Part shown: piece after piece, positions 53,137-63,483 of the stretch
Numbering within the stretch: position 1 is the first letter of the stretch
Layout: every line of letters starts with the position of its first letter
Source: Skeletonema tropicum
Taxonomy: Eukaryota; Bacillariophyta; Thalassiosirophyceae; Thalassiosirales; Thalassiosiraceae
Length of the DNA: 64,000 nt
Assembly (NCBI GenBank): GCA_037178625.1
Contig: CM074140.1
Span: forward strand, 2,480,001 to 2,544,000
Reading direction: 5' to 3'
Notes under the pieces: generated by a model
Told to the model about the DNA's origin: nothing
The model's input: only the letters and a program-made list of their open reading frames with translations
The model's database searches: none
Translations under genes and position numbers: made by a program

Positions 53137-55718
53137 TGACGTGCGTGCCTGTTATCACCCCAATCCCAATCCTGAAATCCTTTTCAAAGTACAATACTCC
53201 TAATACGTAACTTGCTAATGAGTAATGAGAAGAGGAGAGGGAGAGGGAGAGAACATAGGAGTAATTTATTTTACCCTCAATCCAACAAATCAGCTTAAAA
53301 ACATAATGGTTCGCAAAATTGTGCTACTCTAAAATATAAGAAGTAAGTCCACGTGTGATACAAACATTCTGGTTTACTGACCATCTGTACACCGTACGGT
53401 ACTCGAGACGTTGTTGCCAACTGCAATGAATATCTACTTATTGAATTCTCTAAGTAGAGTGCAAAAAGGAAATTCGTCTCTTTACGTTGAGCGTAGGCGA
53501 GAGGAGCTGAAACCTACAGAATCACTGAGTGGCTTAGTCTAAAAGTTGATTAGGCACGATCGAATGATGACCGTCAAACGATGATGGTCAGCTTATGGCT
53601 GATCAATCGCAATCGCACGATCGGCTAAGGAAGACCGATGACCTCTGGAAGAGGAAGAGCGAGCTAGAGTCCCGTCCCAAGTGCCATGGAGACTCAATAA
53701 TAATAATAACGATGATGTCCGAGTCTTTCGTTTCTTTCCAGTTCGCACGTTCCATGGAGCCCGTGGTCTGGCGAAGTCATTTCGTTTCCACAGTTCGCAG
53801 TTCCATGGAACCCGAACGCATGTCCGTTTTACACTCATTTTTACCTGAGATTTTGTATATATTACGCTTGTACTCGGAGTATTTGCAACTATTTTTGCAA
53901 CCGTGTAATCACATACATGGTCGCATAGTAGTCACACATGTCAGATCACGTGAAAGATGCGATTTTTCTTTATGACGAAGACATAGACACAATAACAAGA
54001 CATGCCTACCATGACATGCGCTTCATTTGCCCTTGGTCGTCGTTCAGCCACCGCCATTGGCCATGAAATGGTATTGCATATTGTGAGCTTCCGTCAGAGC
54101 CGTCGATCGTCGTCATTAGCGTTATAGAATCACTGAGAGCATCATTGAAAAAGAGGCACGCGTGTGCTTGCAGCATTATGTAAGTTTCTCACAGCAAATC
54201 AATCCAAACCGGAGGGAAGATCACATCTACGACAACAGCAGCGGCAGTTTTCAACAATTGAGTGGACGTGAGATGTTGTTTGAAATGTTATCGTGGCTAT
54301 CTCTGAGTGTGCTCAGACGAGTGGTCGTCAATGATGTTGTCGTCTAAGAGGGTGATGTGCGTTGCGCTTATCCCTGACATCCTATCATATGGCAAAATGC
54401 TTTTCTATGATAAGTCGTACACACGTTCCGTCAATAATTAGTTGTTATTCAATGTTATGTTATTTGCAGTGTCTCGGAAAGATCTAATATATCCTATTAC
54501 CCAATGCCATGAACATGTTTGCATTATGTGTGTTGAATTAGCTTTTCAAGTCAATTTTCATCTTGCTTCTGTTGCCAACTGACTCATCGATCAGTACGCT
54601 ATACCCATGCAAGTAGTGAGTGCGCCATCATTGTACCCCGTACATAATCCTCTATTATACTCGTTTTTTATCACACCAAACGTGATATTTGTGTCGGCAC
54701 ACACAATATGTCAGCCGCTGATGTATGGTATGGACGATACGTCTCTCTACTAGATGATCGATATATCGTTCGACATCAGCCATAACATTCGATTCAGCTG
54801 CCTTATGGGAACGCCATACAATGTATTCTGCTATCGCACGGTCGTATAGATGATGGTGTGTTGATCTAGCTGGGCTAGAGTGTACTTATGGTGATCGGCG
54901 CCTGCCGGAGCGATGGAAAAGAAGTGTGACCAATGACCGCTCTGCGCTGTCACACTGCGTTTACTTTGGGTTGCAAAAGTTGCAAAAAGCATGCTCTTTT
55001 GCAAGGATTTTTGCAACATCGGTTGCAAAATGACTATAAAATACCACAATTAAGACCGACATACCACGCTCCTGACCGTGATATATTTTTATTGTATAAT
55101 CACGCTACGAATTCCTCTGTAACTTTTGCTACTTGGGTTGCAAATCCGGGTTAATACCTTGAACGGTTTCACGTTGGAATTAGGTACACAATAGACGAAA
55201 GAGGGCAGTTGAAAATGTAGGCGAATTCCTCGAATGAGAGAGTTCCCATTCCGTTGCTACTAATCTCCGCCAGGCAGGGTTCATGAAAACTCAAAGCAAA
55301 AAGCAAGCAGCGCGCAGCCAGCCAAACCCGAAGGGAAAACACGATTGAATGCTCGGGTTCAGAGCAGCCTGCTTCTATCCGCCCTTCTGCGACCTATGTC
55401 TCGGATACTTTACACTGACAAGTCTTTGTTATTTAGACTATCTAGGGATACATACTTTACACAGTTAAGTCTATTTGTAGTAATATTATTTCACGAGTAC
55501 TTTACAGTCTCTCGCTAATCGTTCGTGTGAATAACGTGTTCGTGATTGATTGGCATAAGTAGCAGGCTTTTTGCTTTTTGTGTCTCATCTCGATCTCGAG
55601 CAAAGTGTCCGTGGACTGAAACCGATCATCTCATTGATCTCATAAATACTTCTTCCTCTCCATTGAAGGACCATCGAAATCTAACGACAACAGTAGGGTA
55701 TAAAACTCCAACATCAAC
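53137..55718. other. Intergenic region; one copy of a dispersed promoter-like repeat
   Basis: Bases 53284-53409 resemble 62605-62720 (shared blocks tggttcgcaaaattgtg, aacattctg, accatctgta, ggtactcgaga) and, less completely, 58560-58610. The rest has no gene. Confidence 0.55.
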
Positions 55719-57832
55719 ATGCGTCTTCACTCTGCCGCCGTCTTTTGGGCGCTCCTCGCTGCTGCGCATCCCCAAGCCGCCCAGGCCAAGCACGGTCTTC
55801 GCCGAAAGCTTGCTGCCAATGATTGTACAATCATGGCTCTCGAGGCTCTCGGTCTTGAACAAGGCGAGGATTCCGAGATGATTATTGAATGTGAAATGAA
55901 CCCAGAAGATGTCGGCGGCATCGCAGGCATCTCCCTTGAGCTCGACGCTACCCCTGCGCAACTGGGAGCGCTGCAGCAGTTGATCGAAGATGGTACAGTG
56001 ACTCCAGGACACAACAAGCTCAACATAGTTGGTGCTGAAATTGACGACAAGGCTGTCCACGTTCCTCCTGGACTTGTCATTGCAGAATTGGTGAGGCAGA
56101 ATGAGGAACAGGAACAGTTATTCCACCGCGACCGTCGTCTCGTGTCAACGTTGGGCGATCTCAAGATGCTTCTCGTCAGAGTAACCGATGTTAACGGGCT
56201 CGTGTACCCTGATAGTCCCGCACTCATGAGGTGAGTATTGAATGATATGATATGACATGACATGTCATTCAGCCACTGTGACTGTGACCTCTCCTAACCT
56301 ATCTTGCTCTTTGCTGTCATCTCTATAGTGACGAGGTATTTGGAACGGGGGTTGATCCAGTTAATCTCAAGAGTGGATTGGAAGAATGTGCCTGGAACCA
56401 GCTCAATGTCGTGCCCCAACTCGTCATCCAGAATAGTGCAACCCCCGATATGGAGGTGGCTCCGGGTGTCATCGAGGTGTCTATCGGCATTTCATTGGAT
56501 GGGAATTCTCGCAGTACTGTCCGTAACGCTGTCACAACTGCAGTCACGAACAAGCTTGGCCATTCCTTGCCTGGACCGTATGATTACGTCCTTTATTCTC
56601 TCCAGGGATGCTACGGCACTGATTGTGGATGGGCCGCGTATGCTTACATCAACAGTTGGAACAGTGTCTACCAGAATGTGTACTACAAGCGTCCTGGAGT
56701 GCTTATTCACGAGGTGAGTAGATGTATAGTTATCGTTTTGTTTTTGTTCAAGTCGTGCATATCATTTGGTCATTTGGGGATAGTTTACTAATACTAACAT
56801 CGTCTGCTCTATCTGCTGATCTGCTGTCAATGTCAATCTTTTTAGCTTGGTCACAACTTCGGCCTCGCCCATTCAGGAGGTTTGGACGGCGCTACCTACA
56901 CTGATCATACCTGCAGCATGGGTAACCCACACTACAGCGATGACGGCTTCCAGTGCTTCAACCCTGCCAAGAACTTTCAGCTCAACTGGTACAATGATGC
57001 CAAAATCACTGAAGATCCCAGAACTGCAGGGTACTCTAATACATTGACATTAGTGGGGATTGGAGAGTATGATATTCGAGGCGGCAATCCTGTAACTGTT
57101 CGACTTGAGACTGGAGCTGGTAATGACTACTTCGTTGGGTTTAACCGTGCTACTGGACCCAACAGGTTGAATGACCAGGGTGACAACATGGTTAATATAA
57201 TCCAAGTCAATGGTAATAATGGAGAGTCTTACTCTCAGAGTTACTTGAGAGCATTGCTCGTTCAAGGACAGTCTTATGCCATCTCGAACTTCGGCGGAAC
57301 CGGAAAGACTGTTACGATCACAGTCAATTCGATTGATATTTCCACAACCCCAGGTACTGCAGTCGTCAGCATCACAAACGGCAGCACACCATCTCCAACA
57401 AACCCGCCTACTCCAAATCCGACCCCAGCTCCTGTTCTTCCTACACTACCTCCTACACCCATTCCAACATCTCCTCCTACTCCAAATCCGACCGCGGCTC
57501 CAGTTCCTCCAACGCCCCCTCCAACTTCTAGTCCGACCTACCCGCCTGTTTACAAGTATATCTGTAAGAAGTTTGAACCTGCTGGCGCCAATATCTGCGC
57601 TGACGGATCACTTGCGGGCGGTGAATGCACCTCTGAGAATGTTGGCAACAGTTGTGGCAATGGAGGAAAGATTTGCTGGTGGTCATCGTGCCCAGGTGGA
57701 CCACCCACCCCGCCTCCTACTCCTTCTCCTACAGGTACCGGAGGATGTCCTGTTTGCGCAGCTACAGGATTGCCTTGCTGTGGCAATTGTGTTGACAATG
57801 GGAAGCCCTCAAGACGTGGTTGCTTTTTATAG
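55719..57832 (+). CDS. Secreted M11 (gametolysin-type) metalloprotease with Pro-Thr linker (3 exons)
   Basis: Exons 55719-56230, 56329-56713 and 56846-57832 give 627 residues; introns are 98 and 132 nt, GT-AG, at the same positions as the first two introns of the paralog at 8955-12084. Signal peptide MRLHSAAVFWALLAAA, acidic propeptide, then the zincin domain with HELGHNFGLAHSG (298-310), its HE codons ending exon 2, and Met-turn DHTCSMGN. About 479-535 is a Pro-Thr linker (PTPNPTPAPV), followed by a Cys-rich module (YICKKFEPAG...CGNGGKICWWSSC), a second Pro-Thr stretch and a terminal Cys-rich tail (CPVCAATGLPCCGNC). Expected to be an extracellular protease on matrix or wall glycoproteins, activated by propeptide removal. 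Confidence 0.9.
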
Positions 57833-58552
57833 ACTACAAAGTGGTGTCTTTACCAAGTTTCCAAATGGCTTTTTGAAGAGGTGGATAGGGGTAGGAGATG
57901 ATACTTTGCTTTTGCATTCATATGCTCGCATATGCATACGCTATGTTGTAAGCGCTATCAATATCAAGTAGAGTTGAAACATCATCAATTCAACAAAGTT
58001 GGACGGGACAAATTGTTTGTAGCAATAAATTAATTGAAAAGTTTCTGAAGAGATTGAGGGATAGCAGCTGATGAGATAAACTGATACTGCAGCGATCCGC
58101 ACTGGTTACCGATTGTCAAATTGATGTTGCCATTGCCAGCGTTATCATCAGCAGGCTTTCATGAGCATCGAGAGATTGTCTTGGTAATGATCATGGGGAA
58201 TACTATAATCCTGAAACTGAAAGGGATCATAAAGCGCACAGGTACAGTATTCTACTGCAACACCGAAGTCTGAGAACCCTGTGCGGTGCATCAGCATCAC
58301 TTTTTTATTATTACTCCTATCAAGAAATGGAGCGAGACAAAACTGCAAGGAAATGAGTCGCGGTCCTCCTGTCTTGCTTTGAAGTCGCTGGTAGTTCGTA
58401 AGTACTGGTGCGAGTGATATACCTAAGTTCAAGGAGGAATTTATCAAGAAGTCGCGGAAGATGTTCGAGGTTAACTCTTTCTCGGCGCAGACTCTTGTTG
58501 ACTCTCGGATGGAGCAGTACATAAGACCATACTATTAGATACATAGGAGTAA
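57833..58552. other. Intergenic region, nothing recognised
   Basis: It holds the 3' untranslated region of the M11 gene. No other gene or RNA is seen. Confidence 0.5.
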
Positions 58553-58809
58553 AAGAGCGCGGTACAAATCAGCTTCAACATACTGGTTCGCAAAATTGTG
58601 GTACTCGAGAGCTTTCGCCTGAAAGAAAGAAATAACGCATGAAAGATTCCTCATGCATGGAGAGAGTTCGTTTCCAATGCGTTTTTTTCACCATGGCAGT
58701 CCGTTCATCTAAGAAGTATTCAGAGAGGAATTCGAGCGTGAGAAGAGTAGTTCTCTTCTTAAACACCCTAACCCTAACATCACCACTGCCAGCAGCAACA
58801 CCAGCACCA

Positions 58810-58851
58810 GCCGTTCTTTTCCTGTTCCTGTTCCTGTTCCTGTTCCTGTTC
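58810..58851 (+). repeat. TTCCTG hexanucleotide microsatellite
   Basis: About six TTCCTG-type units lie just before the SET pseudogene. The second segmental copy (62936-62966) has about four to five units. The difference shows slippage since the duplication. Confidence 0.85.
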
Positions 58852-58862
58852 TGACCATAAGC

Positions 58863-59388
58863 ATGAGATTTAGACAGAGAGAAAGAGATCTTCCACTTCA
58901 GGGCGGAATGGTGCCAGCACCAGCAATGTACGACCGTGATGAAAGCATCAACAACGAAGAGGACAAGAACAAGAAATATAGAAACAGTATCGCGAGTGTG
59001 AGTGTGAGTGTAATCGCTTCAATAGCGTTCATGTTACTGTTACTGTTAGTAGGTTGCTTCACCGTCACAATCACAGCCAAGCAGTTGTCTCCAGGGGCAG
59101 GAGCATTGGCTGCACAAGTCAAGGATAAGAGGGTAAAAACATTCACATTCACCGAATCCAACTCCACAATGAAATGTAAATGTATGATGGCGAAGATGTG
59201 CTCACGCCTACAGGAGGCGGCAAAGCAGTGTTGGAAGAGCTCCCGCAAGGCTGGCAAACATTCAGCTTTCTTCAAATTCGCAATCATTTCCAATGTGATT
59301 TGTTTGACCGCGTACTCAAGCCGCCAAGCATGAAGAAGTGGCAGATGATTCTAGATACATACAATAAGGCAGTCGACAGCTCGATCAA
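58863..59388 (+). pseudogene. Truncated, frameshifted copy of the membrane SET-domain gene
   Basis: From ATG at 58863 it follows the intact copy at 62978: same N-terminus, then a membrane segment. At about 59165-59190 it carries 8 extra bases relative to the intact copy (near ccacaatgaaatgtaaatg), which shifts the frame. The following conserved part (YDGEDVLTPTGGGKAVLEEL) is therefore out of frame. The match ends at 59388, before the SET domain. It cannot encode the full protein. A shortened 156-residue product with the membrane segment is still possible. Confidence 0.85.
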
Positions 59389-60389
59389 TCTGCACACGTG
59401 CAGAGTCCCTCTGAAGAGGACTCCCACGTGTGACAAAAGATCCTATGTAGGGTGACCATTTTGTGTAGAAAAAACTTGATGAATTCAAACTCCAACTCCA
59501 GCTTCATCTGCAAAAACTCAACTTACCAATGCATGCAATGATGTTGTAGCCAACGCAACACATGATACAAAGACAGCCAAATATGTACCATGTGATGATA
59601 AGTGAATATTTCAAATCTATATGAAATTACATCTTAATGTATTACATAACCTGCTGGCTGTAGTGCTTCAAGCAGCATTACCCAATGGCTACATATTAGT
59701 GGGGTATTTTTGCATACTACCGATAGACGAAACAATAATCCACTGATAATCATCGACATAAAAGTAAAAGACACTTTGACAGATGTATTGAATGCTAGAA
59801 TCTTTCGTCTGGGTTTGCACACAGGGAATGTATGGCAACTGAAGCGCATGTTTTCATCTGGGAGAATATCACTTTTGCCGCAAATGTAAATCAGAACGGA
59901 GGTCAAACTAGCATCAACGACGATGCAAAATCACATTGGAAGCATGAAGTAGAAGACGTGATGTGCACGTGTTGTCATTCGTCCGTTGACTAATCTGAAG
60001 AGAATAAAGATGGCATCAGGCTTCAGCGTGAGACACAAACTTGCGTGAGAGGGCAAGTTATCCAATACCGAAGAAAGAGACGACTACAACTCACCTTTAT
60101 GGCTTTAAACTCCACACTTTATCGCTTCGAACTCTACACAGCGGGCTGATTGTCAACTGATGCACGTGTGTAGAACCCTAACCTTAACCTTAACATTCCG
60201 GACATCACCTTTCGTGGCACGATGACATCACCTGCAACCGCTGAATAATGAAATAGCTCTAACGCCATCAAATGAAGTTGGGATAGGAGTTGGTGGCCTG
60301 TATGTGCGGGGGCGATCTGTAGTGTTACCCTATCCAATATACCGCCAATTGTTGCTTCTCTTCCGCCACGGGGGTAACCTACCCTTTAA

Positions 60390-60442
60390 AGGTGCTTAAA
60401 ATGCTGCTCTCGGTGAGCTGAGTTCGAATCTGTGCTGCATCT
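60390..60442 (+). other. tRNA-like fragment with B-box core
   Basis: Contains gagttcgaatc (B-box-like). The outer AGGTGC pairs with GCATCT, and GCTC/GAGC makes an inner hairpin. It is too short and irregular for a functional tRNA. A related copy lies inverted at 60587-60656. It is probably a SINE-like or tRNA relic. Confidence 0.35.
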
Positions 60443-60586
60443 AATTTTTTATAAAAAAAATTTGTTAGCTCCACTTCTAGCTTGACTTAAGGGTTAACCC
60501 CCCAAAAGGTCCCCTCTTCCAGTTTCCCTGGGTCTTTGGCTTCATCATATCACAAATTCATTTCACCATGATTCGAAACTAACTCA

Positions 60587-60656
60587 GATGCACCCCGGAT
60601 TTGAACTCAGCTCATCGAGAGGATTTCAGAACTGTGCTCACCTTTACCATAGCACC
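60587..60656 (-). other. tRNA-like fragment with B-box core, inverted copy
   Basis: On the minus strand it contains gagctgagttcaaatcc and ends ggtgcatct, matching the plus-strand copy at 60390-60442. A cloverleaf could not be closed (the T stem fails), so it is not called as a tRNA. Confidence 0.35.
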
Positions 60657-61226
60657 AATACTCGCAGAGAAGCAACATGTTGGATAGGCTAACACTACAG
60701 ATCGCCCGGGATTGTTTCATCTGAAAGCGGCAATATGTTAGCAAGTAACGACATTTTTGAATTGCACACAACATGGAAAAACAGAAAATGATCATACAGT
60801 TGTATCTTTCTCGAGACGGACGCGGTGTGGTCGTAGGAGTGATACGTACGTGGTTGCGTTAAATAGACTGCGGTGTGGGGATGGACGGCGTTGCGGTTAG
60901 CGGTGATAGAGTCGGCTACTACATCATGTTCATGGTGTGTACGCACGGTCGATTTTGAATTTTATGATGCGAGCGAGCCGAGTGCTGCCGTTGCCTTCTC
61001 ATTTTCTTCATCCATTTCTCGCAATATCCATTTCTTGCAGATTGAGATGAGAAAGCTTTTTAGCTATCAGTGACACAATCTATTCCATCCATCAACACAC
61101 CAACTTTGTGGAGACCAAGTTCGATAAACCTCTGCGGCATCGCAAAATCTGAAATTCAGTGGACGTGCGTTGACCTTGCAATACATAGTTTGTGTATGCA
61201 TTTCTGTAGTAGGCTGAGAAAAATGC

Positions 61227-61659
61227 TCAGATTTGCACGAGCTCGTTTGCTTGGTTTCTGAAGATGTATTGTATAATCATTGTGGTCAAGTCTTCTCTGC
61301 GATAGACGATGGATTCATGGAGCTTTTTAACTTCATCGTAATCACCCGCAACACCGTCTTTGTACATCTCGTTCGACCTGTTCAAAGCTTTCATTTGTTT
61401 CCTACCATGAGTAGTTCTCCTGCACCTACTTCCTTCATCGAAGGCGGCCGCCATCAACAAACACTATTAGGCGGCCTTTGGCGCCTTTATCCAGTATAGA
61501 TTGAATCTTTGCCATTGTCTTGTCAACAGCATCGTACAGAGAGACCTTGGGCTCCATATCAAATGGTGCGGCACCCTTCACTGTGGTCGCGGATTTGTAC
61601 ATGGTACCAGATACATCAAGGCCAACATACCCTTGCTTATCCATCAATATATCAGCCAA
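61227..61659 (-). pseudogene. XPG/FEN-like nuclease N-terminal fragment, frameshifted
   Basis: Minus-strand frame 61659-61435 reads GYVGLDVSGTMYKSA ... MEPKVSLYDAVDKTMAKIQ ... GRLIVFVDGG, which resembles the XPG-N region (first catalytic Asp in the GLDVSG context, second in VFVDG). The similarity continues in another frame (61460-61227: AAAFDEGSRCRRTTHGRKQMKALNRS ... MIIQYIFRNQANELVQI) and then stops where the XPG-I Asp/Glu motif would be expected. A frameshift near 61440-61460 and the missing remainder mark it as a relic. Confidence 0.5.
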
Positions 61660-62035
61660 ACTTTGTTGACGTTCGTTGCTGCGCTTCTCGTTATCACTTT
61701 GGTATCACAATGTCCATGTTGCTCTTGTTTGTCGGCAGAGAAGTCAAAATGGTGTAAATTCGCGTATGTCGTGGTAATGCGTAAATTCTGTAGTAGGCGT
61801 TGCCGCTATGAACTGGGCGATGGCAGAATAAGAATCTACGTAAAATTTTGATCTGGGGAGTGTATTAGGGTATTAATTGATGTATTATATTGGTGTTGAT
61901 GTATTGGTGAGAAGTCTGGACCATTGATGCCGTCGGCTCCAGAGTTGTGTTGAAAATTCTGCTTTTTTGCGCCGAGACAGATTTTGCGATTTTAGAGGGG
62001 CTTGCACGAGCTTTATATAATACATACATAAGCTA

Positions 62036-62540
62036 CCGCGCTCAAAAAATCGCGACACTCAGAAAATCGCGACAAAATTTTTTTGCTAACAACCTACGCA
62101 CAAAACACATCTTGACTGAAACCAGTGCCTCGATACGCTCAACATCGACCCTCAGCGGCCATAGGTTGCTAGTACATGTTATTACCTTTCGATTAAGCCG
62201 CTGGGAGTCATCATATTCAATATACTCGCATTGCAGCGGCTGCATAGGTGCTCATATATGCATGCGTCATACAAAGAATCACTCTATTTACTAGGTGAAA
62301 TAGGCCATTTTGGACCGATGCTTGCGCTTTATCTAGTAGTTATATAATGGTCAACTAATTAATAATTGTATTTGAATATACTTCCTCAAGGGATTCTGGC
62401 TATCAGTTTGGGTTCAACATGATGTTAGGTGCGCTCTATATATGAAGGGCATACTCACATGGTTGTTTCGTATTTTGTGCGGTGTCGCCTAGCTGAAATT
62501 AATTCGCGACAAAAAATTTGTCGCGATTTTTTGAGCGCGG
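62036..62540. mobile_element. Small inverted-repeat element (MITE), TA-flanked
   Basis: The ends at 62036-62057 and 62519-62540 are exact 22-bp inverted copies (left end begins CCGCGCTCAAAAAATCGCG). TA flanks both sides (62034-62035 and 62541-62542). The tcgcgaca motif repeats inside both ends. The 505 bp carry no credible gene, so it would be mobilised in trans by a TA-targeting transposase. Confidence 0.8.
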
Positions 62541-62597
62541 TATTGTAGTAAGTAAGTAGGACCACTTACTTACTTTAAGGATAAGGAGTATTAGTAG

Positions 62598-63483
62598 AAG
62601 AGCGCGGTACAAATCAACTTCAACATACTGGTTCGCAAAATTGTGTTAGGTCGTACCAACATTCTGATTTAATGACCATCTGTATTGCACGCACACTGTA
62701 CCTACATAGGTACTCGAGAGCTTTCTGGGCGAAAGAAAGAAAAAACGCATGAAAGATTCCTCAATCATGCATCATGCATGGAGGGAGTTCGTTTCCAATT
62801 CGTTTTTTTCACCATGGCAGTCCGTTCATCTAAGAAGTATTCAGAGAGGAATTCGAGCGTGAGAAGAGTAGTTCTCTTCTTAAACACCCTAACCCTAACA
62901 TCACCACTGCCAGCAGCAACACCAGCACCAGCCGTTCTTTTCCTGTTCCTGTTCCTGTTCCTGTTCTGACCATAAGCATGAGATTTAGACAGAGAGAAAG
63001 AGATCTTCCACTTCAGGGCGGAATGGTGCCAGCGCCAGCAATGTACGACCGTGATGAAAGCATCAACAACGAAGAGGACAAGAAATATAGAAACAGTATC
63101 GCGAGTGTGAGTGTGAGTGTAATCGCTTCAACAGCGTTCATGTTACTGTTAGTAGGTTGCTTCACCGTCACAATCACAGCCAAGCAGTTGTCTCCAGGGG
63201 CAGGAGCATTGGCTGCACAAGTCAAGGATAAGAGGGTAAAAGCATTCACATTCACCGAATCCAACTCCAATGAAATGTATGATGGCGAAGATGTGCTCAC
63301 GCCTACAGGAGGCGGCAAAGCAGTGTTGGAAGAGCTCCCGCAAGGCTGGCAAACATTCAGCTTTCTTCAAATTCGCAATCATTTCCAATGTGATTTGTTT
63401 GACCGCGTACTCAAGCCGCCAAGCATGAAGAAGTGGCAGATGATTCTAGATACATACAATAAGGAAGTCGACAGCTCGATCAA
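62598..63483 (+). repeat. Segmental duplication, copy 2 (with intact SET gene 5' part)
   Basis: Partner of 58553-59388. It includes the leader, the TTCCTG microsatellite, an interstitial ccctaaccctaac motif and the first 168 or so codons of the SET gene. Confidence 0.9.

Larger units (their letters stand above)
58553..59388 (+). repeat. Segmental duplication, copy 1 (with SET gene fragment)
   Basis: Matches 62598-63483 closely, apart from a stretch missing after gcaaaattgtg and small indels. Similarity stops abruptly at 59388/63483, where an imperfect palindrome (cacacgtgcagagtcc / ggactcccacgtgtg, 59393-59432) begins in copy 1. Confidence 0.9.
59389..61226. other. Intergenic region with two tRNA-like fragments and a telomere-like stretch
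   Basis: 60175-60198 reads accctaaccttaaccttaac, close to the CCCTAA telomere repeat. Two facing fragments with RNA polymerase III B-box-like cores are described separately. No protein gene is supported. Confidence 0.5.

Noticed and set aside
53595..53975. 126-codon ORF
   Set aside because: It contains internal DNA repeats (ttccatgga blocks), and its composition is not protein-like.
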